A program made the position numbers and the translations under genes. From Ancrocorticia sp052089425 (lineage in GTDB: Bacteria > Actinomycetota > Actinomycetes > Actinomycetales > Actinomycetaceae), in contig NZ_JBQCZW010000003.1 of the NCBI RefSeq assembly GCF_052089425.1, positions 1 through 64,000 on the forward strand: a DNA stretch of 64,000 bases, written 5' to 3'. Positions 7,751-17,050 of the stretch are shown here, one piece after another. The stretch's first letter is position 1. Each line of letters begins with the position of its first letter. The notes beneath the pieces are model-generated. The model did no database searches and was not told where the DNA came from. It saw nothing but the letters and a program-made list of their open reading frames with translations.

Positions 7751-8994
7751 AGAGGGCTCTTGTTTTCTATCTGTATTCTCAGCGAAACGCAGGCGATATG
7801 GCCCTCTGCATCGGGGCCGTTAACCTCCTTAAACAAGCAGGTTTCGAGACCGTCTTTGTGTCGAGGTATGCGCGTCAAGATCACGAGTATAGAGACAGTG
7901 TTGATTACCTCCGACGGTACTATCCTGAGGTCACCGTCTTTTCAGGGCCGTTTTCGTTGGACCGCCAAAAGGGCCCCTTCAGTCGACTGATCGCACATAC
8001 ACGCGGGTTACTTACTCTGTTCTCGCCGAGCTCCAGACGGCGACTCAAGGGTTTGATAGAAGAAGCTGATCTAGTGCTGTTCAACGGTGGGAATCTGCTA
8101 CGTTGCCAGAATATGACAGATGTCGCACGGCTAATTGCACTTTTTCACCCAATCGCCTTGGCGAAGAGTAAGGGCAAGCAGACGGTCTGTTTGCCACAAT
8201 CAACTGCAGATTCCAGCCGTGCTGGTCAAATCATATTGGCTAACAAGCTTTCGAATTGCGACGTCGTGTACTCGCGCGAATCGCGATCGCATAACGCACT
8301 CTCACTACATTATCCCGGTATCGATATTCGTCCGTCTACTGATCTGGCGTTCTTTATTGACAAGAACCTTATCGCTACAAGAAAGCTTGATGAAAAGACA
8401 CAGATGGAACGGCATGGACTGAATTCAGCTGAGGCAACCAGCAGCATTTCAGGAAGGGTTGCCATTGTGATACGGGGCTCAGGTATTGGGGATATCGGTT
8501 CACTCGGTGAAGCGCGTGTTAACTCGTTCATCGAAGGGCTCCGAACGTTCGTAAGAGTTCGTTCGAACTATAGATATGCGATTGTTGTTCAAACAGAGAA
8601 GGACGTTGAGCTCTCGCGGGAGTTCTTCCATGCTGTGGCTGAAGTGGCGGATGCGGTGTGGGTTGAAGAACACGACCCTGTTGCTCTTCTTAGTCTCTAC
8701 AGTGACGCAAAAGCACTTGTGACCATGAGACTACATGCGGGAATTCTGGCTACAGTAGCCGGCATACCCGTCGTCGGACTATTCGATGAATCTTGGGGAC
8801 TCAAGAACAGCGGGATAATGGACGACTATGAACTCGAATATACGCATATCCCGGAGGAACTACCTGCAAGATTTGACAGAGCTCTGGATTCCTTTTCTCC
8901 CAAACGCAGTCTTGAGACAATCGACGCAGAACGTGATCGGCTCGTGACTGATCTGCGTGAGATTACGTCCGCACCAATAGGGTATAGGTCATGA
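7747..8994 (+). CDS. Polysaccharide pyruvyl transferase family protein
   Basis: The 415-aa protein would transfer a pyruvyl ketal from phosphoenolpyruvate to a sugar of the repeat, adding negative charge. The family signature is seen at both ends: YSQRNAGDMALCIGAVNLL near residue 10, and TMRLHAGILATVAGIPVVGL with FDESWG near residue 330. GTG at 7747 overlaps the preceding TGA (GTGA), and an alternative GTG lies at 7738. The family also contains CsaB-like enzymes of cell-wall polymers. The position inside the locus favours an exopolysaccharide substrate. Confidence 0.85.
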   Translation: MKRALVFYLYSQRNAGDMALCIGAVNLLKQAGFETVFVSRYARQDHEYRDSVDYLRRYYPEVTVFSGPFSLDRQKGPFSRLIAHTRGLLTLFSPSSRRRLKGLIEEADLVLFNGGNLLRCQNMTDVARLIALFHPIALAKSKGKQTVCLPQSTADSSRAGQIILANKLSNCDVVYSRESRSHNALSLHYPGIDIRPSTDLAFFIDKNLIATRKLDEKTQMERHGLNSAEATSSISGRVAIVIRGSGIGDIGSLGEARVNSFIEGLRTFVRVRSNYRYAIVVQTEKDVELSREFFHAVAEVADAVWVEEHDPVALLSLYSDAKALVTMRLHAGILATVAGIPVVGLFDESWGLKNSGIMDDYELEYTHIPEELPARFDRALDSFSPKRSLETIDAERDRLVTDLREITSAPIGYRS

Positions 8995-9007
8995 TGAGGA
9001 AGAGAAG

Positions 9008-10216
9008 ATGACGTTGATCAATGTGGTTGGTCTGGGCTACATCGGGTTACCGACAGCACTGATGCTTGCGGCCGCGGGGCATCGAGTTGTTGGAACTGAC
9101 TCACAGCCCGAGGTGGTTGCGAGGCTCGCGAGTGGGCAGGTGACGTTCGAAGAGGACGGATTGGCAGGCCTCTTTGGCCAAGCTGTTTCCTCTGGTGTGG
9201 AGTTCAGTTCGCACTACGTTCCGGCCGATCTCTACATCATCGCTGTCCCGACACCGTACGACAAGGAGACAAAGCGAGTAGACACGTCCTATGTTGTACA
9301 GGCTGTCCGTTCGGTGATGGAGGTGTGCCCCGAACCGGCAACTGTGATCATCGAATCGACCGTGGCACCGGGAACAATCGATCAGTTCGTGCGTCCTTTG
9401 ATCGGGTCGCGAGATATTCGAGTTGCCCATGCACCCGAGAGAATCATCCCTGGACGCATGATCTACGAATTGGTACATAACTCACGCATTGTGGGGGCAG
9501 ATACAGAGGAAACGGCGCAGGATGTGAAGGCTCTGTACGCCTCCTTTTGCGAAGGAGATATAGCAACCACGGACATACCGACAGCCGAGCTGGCCAAGGT
9601 AGCCGAGAACACCTACAGGGACATCAACATTGCTTACGCCAACGAGCTCACGAGAATCTGCCATGCCGCTGGATTGGACGTATATGAACTGATCCGCATG
9701 GCCAATATGCACCCGCGGGTTAATATCCTCCAACCGGGTCCAGGGGTTGGGGGCCACTGCATCCCCGTTGACCCGTGGTTCCTTGTCGGAGATTTCCCCG
9801 ATACGGTTCACGTAGTCAGCGCGGCCCGCGATGTCAACGATTCACAGCCGTCATGGGTGCTTGAGCGGGTGCGCGAACTTATGGCAGCTCATCGCATTAG
9901 TGGCTTTTCGCGCGTGGGATTCTACGGTCTGGCATACAAGGAGAATGTTGATGACACCCGGGAGAGTCCCACGCTCCAGCTCCTCGCTGCGCTCGGCGAC
10001 GAAAGCCGGCTGGTATCCACGTATGATCCACATGTGAAGCACACGGTCGCTCCGCACCAAGCGGCCAACTTGCCTGAGTTTCTTGAGAATGTGGATATGG
10101 TTGTCATTATGGTGGCTCATGATGAGATCCGCGAGAATCTTGATCTGCTTGGCACCAAGCTAGTGCTTGACACTCGTGCGGTGTGTGGCTCTGGTCCACA
10201 CGTGGTTCATTTGTGA
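9008..10216 (+). CDS. wecC: UDP-N-acetyl-D-mannosamine dehydrogenase
   Basis: The 402-aa enzyme oxidises UDP-ManNAc twice with NAD to UDP-ManNAcA. The N-terminal Rossmann motif is VVGLGYIGLPTALMLAAAGH. ESTVAPGT and AHAPERIIPG are family motifs. The catalytic Cys lies in GPGVGGHCIPVDPWF, and the C-terminal UDP-binding domain has GLAYKENVDDTRESP. Overall similarity is to the WecC branch rather than UDP-glucose dehydrogenase. With WecB at 15454 it gives the full two-step route from UDP-GlcNAc. GAGGAAGAGAAG precedes the ATG. Confidence 0.9.
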   Translation: MTLINVVGLGYIGLPTALMLAAAGHRVVGTDSQPEVVARLASGQVTFEEDGLAGLFGQAVSSGVEFSSHYVPADLYIIAVPTPYDKETKRVDTSYVVQAVRSVMEVCPEPATVIIESTVAPGTIDQFVRPLIGSRDIRVAHAPERIIPGRMIYELVHNSRIVGADTEETAQDVKALYASFCEGDIATTDIPTAELAKVAENTYRDINIAYANELTRICHAAGLDVYELIRMANMHPRVNILQPGPGVGGHCIPVDPWFLVGDFPDTVHVVSAARDVNDSQPSWVLERVRELMAAHRISGFSRVGFYGLAYKENVDDTRESPTLQLLAALGDESRLVSTYDPHVKHTVAPHQAANLPEFLENVDMVVIMVAHDEIRENLDLLGTKLVLDTRAVCGSGPHVVHL

Positions 10217-10224
10217 GGAGGCCA

Positions 10225-11361
10225 GTGAACAGCTCAGAGAGAAGATTTCGGCGCACCCGGATTGCCATGGTGCTTCCCTATTTCGGATATGGGGGAGCGG
10301 AGCAGATGGTATCCGTATTGTGTGCTGCAATCGATCTGGAGCGGTTCGATCTTCGCGTGTACTGCATCTACGGCAAACCCCAACACAATCCGCTAGAACA
10401 GAGAGTCCGAGATGCGGGAGTCCCGATTGTCTTCCTTAGGAAAGGCCTTGGGTTCTCTTTGAAGGCTGTCGCCAAGCTCTATCGAGAGCTCAGCGCATTT
10501 CGCCCAGACGTGGTGCACAGTCATTTGGGCGCATGTTTGTACTGTGTTCCCTGGATATTGACCCATCGCCCGAAGCTGCTTCATACCATTCACAACGTTC
10601 CTGAACGGGAGGCGGGATCGCGCCTGCGGCAGGACGTGATGCGGCTGCTGTACAGAAGTCGTCAAGGGGTACCGGTAGCCATAAGCGGGACTAATGCCGG
10701 CTTTGTCGCCCATTTCTACGGATTGGCTACTAGCCGTGTGCAGATGATTGAGAACCCGGTGAATGTGGAGGCCTTCGCCGGGTTATCGCGGCGAAAGGGC
10801 AGTACATCCGGCACTTCTGACCGTTTTACCTTTATCAACGTTGCACGGCTATCTGAAGCAAAGAACCAAAACCTTCTGCTCACGGCGTTCTCGGAGGTAG
10901 TTAATGATTACCCTCAAGCCCGTTTGGCGATTGTAGGTGGAGGACCACTCGAAGGTTCTCTGCGTGAAAGAATCGACGAACTTGGGCTTGCCGAATCCGT
11001 CTGCTTGCTTGGGGTGCGCGATGACATTGCTGAACTTCTCCATGAATCGGACGTGTTTGTCTTATCCTCAGATACGGAAGGTCTGCCACTATCTGTCCTT
11101 GAGGCGATGGCTGCGGGCCTTCCAGTGATTGCTACCCGGGTTGGTGGCTTGGAGGACCTTGTCCAGGGAAATGGCATCTTGGTTGATAGGGCGGATAAGG
11201 ATGCTCTGGCGGGTGCAATGAAGGATCTTCTCAGAGATGACGAGCGCCGCGCCACCATGGCCCGCCGTTCCCGCGAGCTCGTACAACGGTTCGATGCGGC
11301 ACATATCGCACGAAAGTATGAGCAGCTATACGCCGTGGTTGGACAACCTCATGCGAACTGA
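10225..11361 (+). CDS. Glycosyltransferase family 4
   Basis: This is a 378-aa GT-B transferase. VLPYFGYGGAEQMVSVL is the N-terminal glycine loop, HSHLGACLYCVPWIL and LHTIHNVPEREAG lie in the acceptor domain, and FINVARLSEAKNQNLLLTAF opens the donor domain. The EX7E motif is in DTEGLPLSVLEAMAAGLP, followed by VIATRVGGLEDLV. The GTG at 10225 follows AGGAGG closely (3 nt), and an ATG at 10267 remains possible. It is the third transferase of the locus. Confidence 0.88.
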   Translation: MNSSERRFRRTRIAMVLPYFGYGGAEQMVSVLCAAIDLERFDLRVYCIYGKPQHNPLEQRVRDAGVPIVFLRKGLGFSLKAVAKLYRELSAFRPDVVHSHLGACLYCVPWILTHRPKLLHTIHNVPEREAGSRLRQDVMRLLYRSRQGVPVAISGTNAGFVAHFYGLATSRVQMIENPVNVEAFAGLSRRKGSTSGTSDRFTFINVARLSEAKNQNLLLTAFSEVVNDYPQARLAIVGGGPLEGSLRERIDELGLAESVCLLGVRDDIAELLHESDVFVLSSDTEGLPLSVLEAMAAGLPVIATRVGGLEDLVQGNGILVDRADKDALAGAMKDLLRDDERRATMARRSRELVQRFDAAHIARKYEQLYAVVGQPHAN

Positions 11362-12571
11362 CGGCAACGCGATCAGCAAGCAGGCACGAGGGAAGCATCG
11401 TGCCGCGATGCCAAGGACTCCGCTGTTTGCTGGGATGGTCATGCTCTATGCTTTCATGACGAGCTTTGATTTTGTTGAGGTAGTTCCGGGTATATCAGTT
11501 GGACGTCTTGCGGCACTTCTGCTGATCTTCGTTGCGATACTGAGCTTGCGTGAGGCATCACTGGACATCGATCCGTTGGTCGCTACGATCTATCTGCTTG
11601 CCATTGTCTCTACGCTCACCGTGGCGGTGAATCCAGGGCACTCGGAAGGGTTGACATCGTATCTGTCACTTATCCTCAATCTATTGATTGTTGGACTAGT
11701 CTGTCTGTTTCCCTGCACTCAGGCTGACCGGCGCCGCTGGCAGCTGGCGATGGTGTCCGGCGGACTAGTCCTTACTGGCCTGATGTTTGTTTCCCCGGTA
11801 CCCGTGGCGGACGTGGGCCCGGAGCGAATTGTCGTGGGTATTGCGGGATCGCAACAAGACCCGAACGAATTCTGTGGATACCTTATCGTTGCAACGGCGT
11901 TCTTCACCTACCGTCTTCTCGCTCATGCCAGTGTTCTCTCGCTTATTCCGCTTGGGGTTATGCTCTATGCGGCGCTATTGACAGGTTCACGCGGCGGACT
12001 TCTGGCATTACTTGTCACAATTGTCGTTTCCATTGTGGTTGCTGTTCGCGCTTCTGAGCGCCGGTGGGGGTACTCGCTCGCGGCTGTGGGCCTCGGTAGC
12101 CTCATGATTCTTGGATTTAACCGGTTGCTCGAAGTGCTCCCCGACGGAGTTGCTGGGCGATTTCAGGATTTCTCCGCTTCGGGAACGGCAGGGCAACGGA
12201 CAAGGGCGTGGAGCGATGTCCTCGGGGCGTACTGGAACGATTCTTCGCTTGTCCAGCTGCTCGTGGGGCATGGTTTTGGGGCGACGACGGACGTGACTTT
12301 CAATGGGCTGGTTGCACATAACCTGTTCATCGAATTGCTTTACTCAACAGGATTGCTCGGGCTTACATGTTTCCTCGCGCTTCTTGGCATCGGACTGAGG
12401 AGGTTGTGGCGCGGTGGCGCGTGGATCTCGGTCGCGTCTCTAGCAGGCTTCTGCGTCTTCTTTATGACCTTATCTGCGCTGGCCTTCAAGCCATTCTGGG
12501 TCATTCTGATGCTCGCCGCCGGATATAGGGCGTTTGGACACCGCGCTCCACGGATGCGACATGCAGAATAG
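11351..12571 (+). CDS. wzy: O-antigen ligase/polymerase-like membrane protein (Wzy)
   Basis: The 406-aa integral membrane protein has about 10-12 hydrophobic segments. The GSRGGLLALLVTIVVSIV stretch is typical of the Wzy_C/O-antigen ligase family, and a larger extracytoplasmic loop lies between residues ~265 and 330. It would polymerise flipped repeat units outside the membrane. Its ATG overlaps the preceding glycosyltransferase by 11 nt. Family membership rests on topology, the SRGG motif and gene context. Confidence 0.82.
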   Translation: MRTDGNAISKQARGKHRAAMPRTPLFAGMVMLYAFMTSFDFVEVVPGISVGRLAALLLIFVAILSLREASLDIDPLVATIYLLAIVSTLTVAVNPGHSEGLTSYLSLILNLLIVGLVCLFPCTQADRRRWQLAMVSGGLVLTGLMFVSPVPVADVGPERIVVGIAGSQQDPNEFCGYLIVATAFFTYRLLAHASVLSLIPLGVMLYAALLTGSRGGLLALLVTIVVSIVVAVRASERRWGYSLAAVGLGSLMILGFNRLLEVLPDGVAGRFQDFSASGTAGQRTRAWSDVLGAYWNDSSLVQLLVGHGFGATTDVTFNGLVAHNLFIELLYSTGLLGLTCFLALLGIGLRRLWRGGAWISVASLAGFCVFFMTLSALAFKPFWVILMLAAGYRAFGHRAPRMRHAE

Positions 12572-13973
12572 AAGACTATTCGGCAACGTTGTATGGGCGT
12601 TCGGGGCTCAGGGCACAGCCTTTCTATGCAGCGTCCTCATTACGCTGGTGGTGCCGAAACTGTTGAGCATCGAAGAGTTTGGGTTTTGGCAACTGTTCGT
12701 CTTCTACTCAAGCTATGTGAGCTTCTTTCAGCTTGGCCTCAATGATGGTGTCTATCTCCGCTTCGGCGGTCAACGACGGCAGGCTATCGACAAGTCTGTG
12801 ATCAAGGCGCAGCTGGGTGTTGGGCTACTGTTTCAGTCGGTCATCGCTGTAGCAATTGCCGTTGTTGTCGTACTCTCAGGTGTCAGCTCCGAACGCTCAT
12901 TCGTGCTTTATGCCTGCGCGATTTATCTGGTTATCTCTAACGCCACATACTTTTTCGGGTATGTTTTCCAGGCGATGAACGAGACCCGCAAGTATTCCTT
13001 CTCCACCATATTGGACAGGGGAAGCTTCCTGTTACCTCTCGTGGCATGCGTGGTGCTGGGGGTAGAGGATTTTCGAGTATATGTTATTTTCACGATAGGT
13101 TCCCGCCTGCTCGCGTTGATCTATGTTGTATGGGGCGCACGTGACTTCTTAGCGGCGGACAGCGTTGGCGTCCGGCTGGCGCTGTCCGAAACAGCTCGGA
13201 GCATGAGAATTGGTATCGTGCTCACGTTCGCAAACATCAGCGGAATGCTGACGATTGGCGTCATGCGCATTGTGGTTGACCATGTGTGGGGAATCGAGAC
13301 ATTTGGACAGCTTTCGCTTGCTCTTTCAATCGTCAACTTTGCCATGGCGTTCATTTCTCAGGTGGCGATGGTTCTGTTCCCGGAGTTACGCCAAGTTGAC
13401 AGCAGGAGGCTCAGCAAGATTTTCCGAGAACTCCGCAACCTGCTTGGGGTGGTCATGCCTCTGGCATACCTCGCTTACTTCCCACTGGCTCTGTTCGTCA
13501 GTGTATGGCTCCCGAATTATGCAGAGAGTCTGGTTTATTTCGTATACCTCATGCCAATCTGTGTTTTCGAAGCTCAGACGAACGTCTGTACCTCAACGTT
13601 TCTGAAGGTGCGGAATGAACCGGGTCACCTGCTTGGTCTCAATGCTGCAGCACTTGCAGCGTCAATAGCTGGAATTGCTTGTGGTGTGCTTGTGTTTCGA
13701 AGTGTTGTGGCTACAGTGGTGTTTGCTGTTGTGGGTGTTGTTTTGCGGTATGTGCTCGCGGAATCATACCTACATCGGGTTTATCAATCCTCCAACCGCA
13801 GGTTGGTCATGAGCGGCATCATAGTGTCGGTGACTTTTGTTGCCTCCGCAATCAACTTTTCGATGGGGTTGGCATTGGCGACCACTGCGGGTGCCCTCTG
13901 CGTTTTCCTTTTGCTGAACCGACGTGAGAGTGCGTGGGTCATTGGGCGCATGGTGCCGTCGAGGAAGGGGTAG
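12561..13973 (+). CDS. wzx: Oligosaccharide flippase (Wzx, MOP superfamily)
   Basis: The 470-aa protein has about 12-14 transmembrane helices. It begins with RRLFGNVVWAFGAQGTAF and VVPKLLSIEEFGFWQLFVFY, the usual start of polysaccharide transporters of the MOP superfamily. It would flip undecaprenyl-linked repeat units to the outer face. The ATG overlaps the end of wzy by 11 nt. No catalytic motif is expected in this family. Confidence 0.87.
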   Translation: MQNRRLFGNVVWAFGAQGTAFLCSVLITLVVPKLLSIEEFGFWQLFVFYSSYVSFFQLGLNDGVYLRFGGQRRQAIDKSVIKAQLGVGLLFQSVIAVAIAVVVVLSGVSSERSFVLYACAIYLVISNATYFFGYVFQAMNETRKYSFSTILDRGSFLLPLVACVVLGVEDFRVYVIFTIGSRLLALIYVVWGARDFLAADSVGVRLALSETARSMRIGIVLTFANISGMLTIGVMRIVVDHVWGIETFGQLSLALSIVNFAMAFISQVAMVLFPELRQVDSRRLSKIFRELRNLLGVVMPLAYLAYFPLALFVSVWLPNYAESLVYFVYLMPICVFEAQTNVCTSTFLKVRNEPGHLLGLNAAALAASIAGIACGVLVFRSVVATVVFAVVGVVLRYVLAESYLHRVYQSSNRRLVMSGIIVSVTFVASAINFSMGLALATTAGALCVFLLLNRRESAWVIGRMVPSRKG

Positions 13974-14073
13974 TGGCGTGTAAAGGACCTACTGACGTCA
14001 TAATCAGTTGTGATTATCCGGTATGTTGGTGCCATCACCTCACTGCTGGAGCTCTTGATAAAGGATACGAACT

Positions 14074-15429
14074 GTGGAACTTCGTGCGTACTTGAACATT
14101 CTTCGGAAGAACTGGGTGATCCTCTTTCTAACGGTCGCCCTATGCGTGGGGGTGACCGCAGCGTGGTCCTTCACTCGAACACCAGAGTACGAGGCACAGA
14201 GCAGGTTGTACGTTTCTGTACGTACCACGGACGAATCCGCATCTGAGCTTTCGCAAGGCAGCACATACGCGCGGCAGGCGGTTACGTCCTTCACTGACGT
14301 AGTCACAACATCAATCGTGTTGGATCAAGTCATTAGTGATCTCGATCTTGATATGACCGTTGACGAGCTGAGGGAGAACGTATCAGCCGAATCGCCAGAA
14401 GATTCCGTTCTTATCAACATCTCCGCTTCGGACACTGACGCTGATCGTGCAGCAGATATTGCAAACTCGACATCGGAGAACTTTGCCGAGGTAGTGATGA
14501 ATCAACTGGAAGAACCGGATGGCAATTCGCCATCACGTATTCGGATCGACGTTGTCCAACCAGCGGTTCCGAACGCGGATCCAGTGAGCCCACAGCCGGC
14601 TCGGAACTTGGCGCTGAGCTTGGTGGTGGGGCTCCTCGTAGGCATCGGTTTGGCTGTGGCGCGGGATGCCTTTGATACCAAGATTCGTACGCGTGAAGAT
14701 ATCGATAGAGTGACAGGCAAGCCCATCCTCGGAAGCATTTTGGCCAGTGCAGATGTGCAGAAGCATCCGCTCGTCGTGCTGGATGATTCCCACAGTGTTG
14801 AAGCTGAACGTTACCGTGCATTGCGGACAAACCTGACGTATTTCAACGTTGAAGACTCGAAGAGAAGCTTTGTCGTTACCTCTGCCGGACCAGCCGAAGG
14901 AAAGACCACAGCTTCTGTCAATCTTGCGCTCGCATTGGCTTCCACGGGGGCTCGTGTAGCGCTGCTAGACGCGGACTTGCGGCGTCCCTCGATTGCTAAG
15001 CTGTTGGGCATTGAGGGAGCGGTCGGGCTTTCTGAGCTACTAGCGGGTAGGGTCAGGCTGGAAGATGTCCTTCAAGAATGGGGCGTCTACCCACTGTTTG
15101 TTCTTCCGGCGGGAAGGGTGCCACCCAATCCAAGCGAATTGCTCGGCTCGTCGAGAATGTCGCGCCTATTGGACACGCTGTCCACCCACTTTGACGTCGT
15201 GATTGTGGATGTACCACCTGTTCTGGCCGTCACGGACGCCGCGGTGGTTGGCAGACAAACGGGAGGCACAATCGTTCTGGCTAGCACTGGGCATGTCAAG
15301 AAGGAAGAACTTAGTGAAGCTATCGATTCACTAGAGGGCGCAGGTAGTCGAGTGCTGGGTGTTGTCGCAACAATGGTGCCGAAGAAGGGTCCTGGTTCGT
15401 ACGCGTATGGAAGCTACCACTACGCCTGA
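14074..15429 (+). CDS. Fused chain-length regulator and BY-kinase (CpsC/CpsD type)
   Basis: The 451-aa protein joins a Wzz-like co-polymerase to a bacterial tyrosine kinase. Two transmembrane segments (about residues 14-33 and 177-194) enclose an extracytoplasmic domain. Proline-rich PAVPNADPVSPQPARN precedes TM2. The kinase shows Walker A AGPAEGKTTASV, Walker A' LLDADLRRPS and Walker B FDVVIVDVPPV. The C-terminal YAYGSYHYA is a tyrosine cluster for autophosphorylation. It controls chain length and export by cycling phosphorylation. No partner tyrosine phosphatase gene is visible nearby. The GTG start has AAAGGA 8 nt upstream. Confidence 0.92.
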   Translation: MELRAYLNILRKNWVILFLTVALCVGVTAAWSFTRTPEYEAQSRLYVSVRTTDESASELSQGSTYARQAVTSFTDVVTTSIVLDQVISDLDLDMTVDELRENVSAESPEDSVLINISASDTDADRAADIANSTSENFAEVVMNQLEEPDGNSPSRIRIDVVQPAVPNADPVSPQPARNLALSLVVGLLVGIGLAVARDAFDTKIRTREDIDRVTGKPILGSILASADVQKHPLVVLDDSHSVEAERYRALRTNLTYFNVEDSKRSFVVTSAGPAEGKTTASVNLALALASTGARVALLDADLRRPSIAKLLGIEGAVGLSELLAGRVRLEDVLQEWGVYPLFVLPAGRVPPNPSELLGSSRMSRLLDTLSTHFDVVIVDVPPVLAVTDAAVVGRQTGGTIVLASTGHVKKEELSEAIDSLEGAGSRVLGVVATMVPKKGPGSYAYGSYHYA

Positions 15430-15453
15430 GGCCACGGGTTGTGAGGTGTAGGG

Positions 15454-16584
15454 ATGAAAACTGTTCTGGTGGTCTTTGGAACTAGACCAGAAGCCATCAA
15501 AATGGCTCCGGTTGTTCGGGAACTCCGCTCGCGTGCCGAGGCCTTTCATACAGTTGTGTGTGTCACGGGTCAGCACCGTCAGATGCTCGATCAAGTTCTA
15601 AGCGCATTCTCTATTACCCCAGAGTACGATCTTGCGATCATGGCGGAGCAGCAGACGCTTGCTGAGATGACATCCCGAGTATTGATCGGGGTGGACGATG
15701 TGCTGGCGAAGGAGAAGCCGGACGTTGTGCTGGTTCACGGGGACACCACCACAAGTTTCGCAGCTGCGCTGGCTGCCTTCTATCGGCAGATCCCTGTTGG
15801 CCATGTGGAGGCGGGGCTTCGTACCTCTAACATGCATTCTCCGTGGCCCGAGGAGTTCAATCGGTGTGCCATAGATCTTCACTCGGATATGTACTTCGCT
15901 CCGACTAATCAGGCTCGTGACAACCTCCTTGCTGAGGGAAAACCTGCCTCCGCCATCCTTGTGACAGGTAACACCGCTATCGATGCCCTGTTGCAAACGA
16001 CCCGCGCTGAATATTCAAATACGAACTTGCGCTGGGCGGAAGATTCTCGACTTATCTTGATCACTGCGCACCGTCGTGAGAATCAGGGAGCACCGATGCA
16101 TCGGATGTTCAGAGCTATTCGGCGGGTTCTTGAGGAGCACCCGAACGTCAAAGCGATCTATCCGATCCACCTGAATCCCGAAGTTCGACGCATTGCTCAT
16201 CAGGAGCTTGACGGTCTGGACCGCTTTAGGATGATTGAACCTTTGGATGTGGTGGACTTCCATAACTTCATGGCCGCAAGCCACCTGATCCTCACTGATT
16301 CTGGTGGTATTCAAGAGGAGGCACCTTCGCTGGGCAAACCGGTGCTGGTTATGCGAGAGACGACCGAACGGCCCGAAGGGATTGCAGCGGGCACGTGTGA
16401 GTTGGTGGGCACGGATGAAGACGTGATATACAACCAGTTCACTGAGCTTCTTGATTCGCCACAACGCTACGAGGCAATGGCGAACGCATCCAATCCTTTT
16501 GGAGATGGACATGCCGCCGCACGAATTGTGGATGCATTGATGCCCGGCGAGCAACACAAAGGCGCGCACGGGCAATTCGCGTGA
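15454..16584 (+). CDS. wecB: UDP-N-acetylglucosamine 2-epimerase (non-hydrolysing)
   Basis: The 376-aa enzyme interconverts UDP-GlcNAc and UDP-ManNAc. Family motifs are VFGTRPEAIKMAPVV, TGQHRQMLDQVL, VHGDTTTSFAAALAAF, VGHVEAGLRT, TAHRRENQG, PIHLNP, LTDSGGIQEEAPSLGKPVL and MRETTERPEG. It supplies the substrate for WecC at 9008. It starts 24 nt after the tyrosine kinase gene and is the last gene of the locus, ending 9 nt from the convergent crgA. Confidence 0.95.
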   Translation: MKTVLVVFGTRPEAIKMAPVVRELRSRAEAFHTVVCVTGQHRQMLDQVLSAFSITPEYDLAIMAEQQTLAEMTSRVLIGVDDVLAKEKPDVVLVHGDTTTSFAAALAAFYRQIPVGHVEAGLRTSNMHSPWPEEFNRCAIDLHSDMYFAPTNQARDNLLAEGKPASAILVTGNTAIDALLQTTRAEYSNTNLRWAEDSRLILITAHRRENQGAPMHRMFRAIRRVLEEHPNVKAIYPIHLNPEVRRIAHQELDGLDRFRMIEPLDVVDFHNFMAASHLILTDSGGIQEEAPSLGKPVLVMRETTERPEGIAAGTCELVGTDEDVIYNQFTELLDSPQRYEAMANASNPFGDGHAAARIVDALMPGEQHKGAHGQFA

Positions 16585-16593
16585 CGATGTTCC

Positions 16594-16881
16594 TTAGTGC
16601 CAGCCCATCGTCATGAGGAAACCAACCAGCATCACGCCGAATCCGAGGAACAGGTTGCCGTTGCCAAGTCCGGGGATAGGAGCGTTACCGCCGAAGAGAT
16701 AGGCCACCACAACGATGATCAGTCCGATGACCATCAGGGTCACCATGAGGGGTGCCCACCAACGCGGTGAGACCTTCTTGTCCGTACTCTTCTTGGGACG
16801 AGGAGCGTCACGTGTACTCTTCTGTTCCTCGATACCGCGTTTGGTGCCCTTGGCGCCCTTGTTCTTCTCTGATTCAGCCAT
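16594..16881 (-). CDS. crgA: Cell division protein CrgA
   Basis: This is a 95-aa protein with two transmembrane helices. The basic N-terminus (KKSTDKKVSPRWWAPLMVTL) leads into helix 1, and a short loop GNAPIPGLGNGN precedes helix 2 and the end LMTMGWH. In streptomycetes and mycobacteria CrgA binds FtsZ-ring and peptidoglycan-synthesis proteins and tunes septation. The N-terminal ~38 residues are a charged cytoplasmic tail. GGAAGGA lies 5 nt before the ATG. Divergent from the sortase gene, as in most Actinobacteria. Confidence 0.95.
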   Translation of the reverse strand: MAESEKNKGAKGTKRGIEEQKSTRDAPRPKKSTDKKVSPRWWAPLMVTLMVIGLIIVVVAYLFGGNAPIPGLGNGNLFLGFGVMLVGFLMTMGWH

Positions 16882-17019
16882 GTTGGTCCTTCCCCATGTT
16901 CACTGGCTTAAGACTATCTATTTCCCAGCAATCTGGCGATTCGTGCCGGTGGAGAAGATGGGACAGAAAAGCAGATCGCTTGCCGTGGATTGAGATAACC
17001 CGACCTGTGGGGTTCAGGC

Positions 17020-17025
17020 TAGAAT
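17020..17025 (+). promoter_or_regulatory. Possible -10 box for the sortase operon
   Basis: TAGAAT lies 25 nt before the sortase start in the 169-nt divergent region with crgA. No clear -35 element stands at the normal distance, so the call is weak. Confidence 0.3.
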
Positions 17026-17050
17026 CGACAGCGTTGACAAAGGAGGTGCA

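Noticed and set aside
9008..10216. UDP-glucose dehydrogenase (Ugd)
   Set aside because: The motif spacing and the presence of WecB in the same locus favour UDP-ManNAc dehydrogenase.
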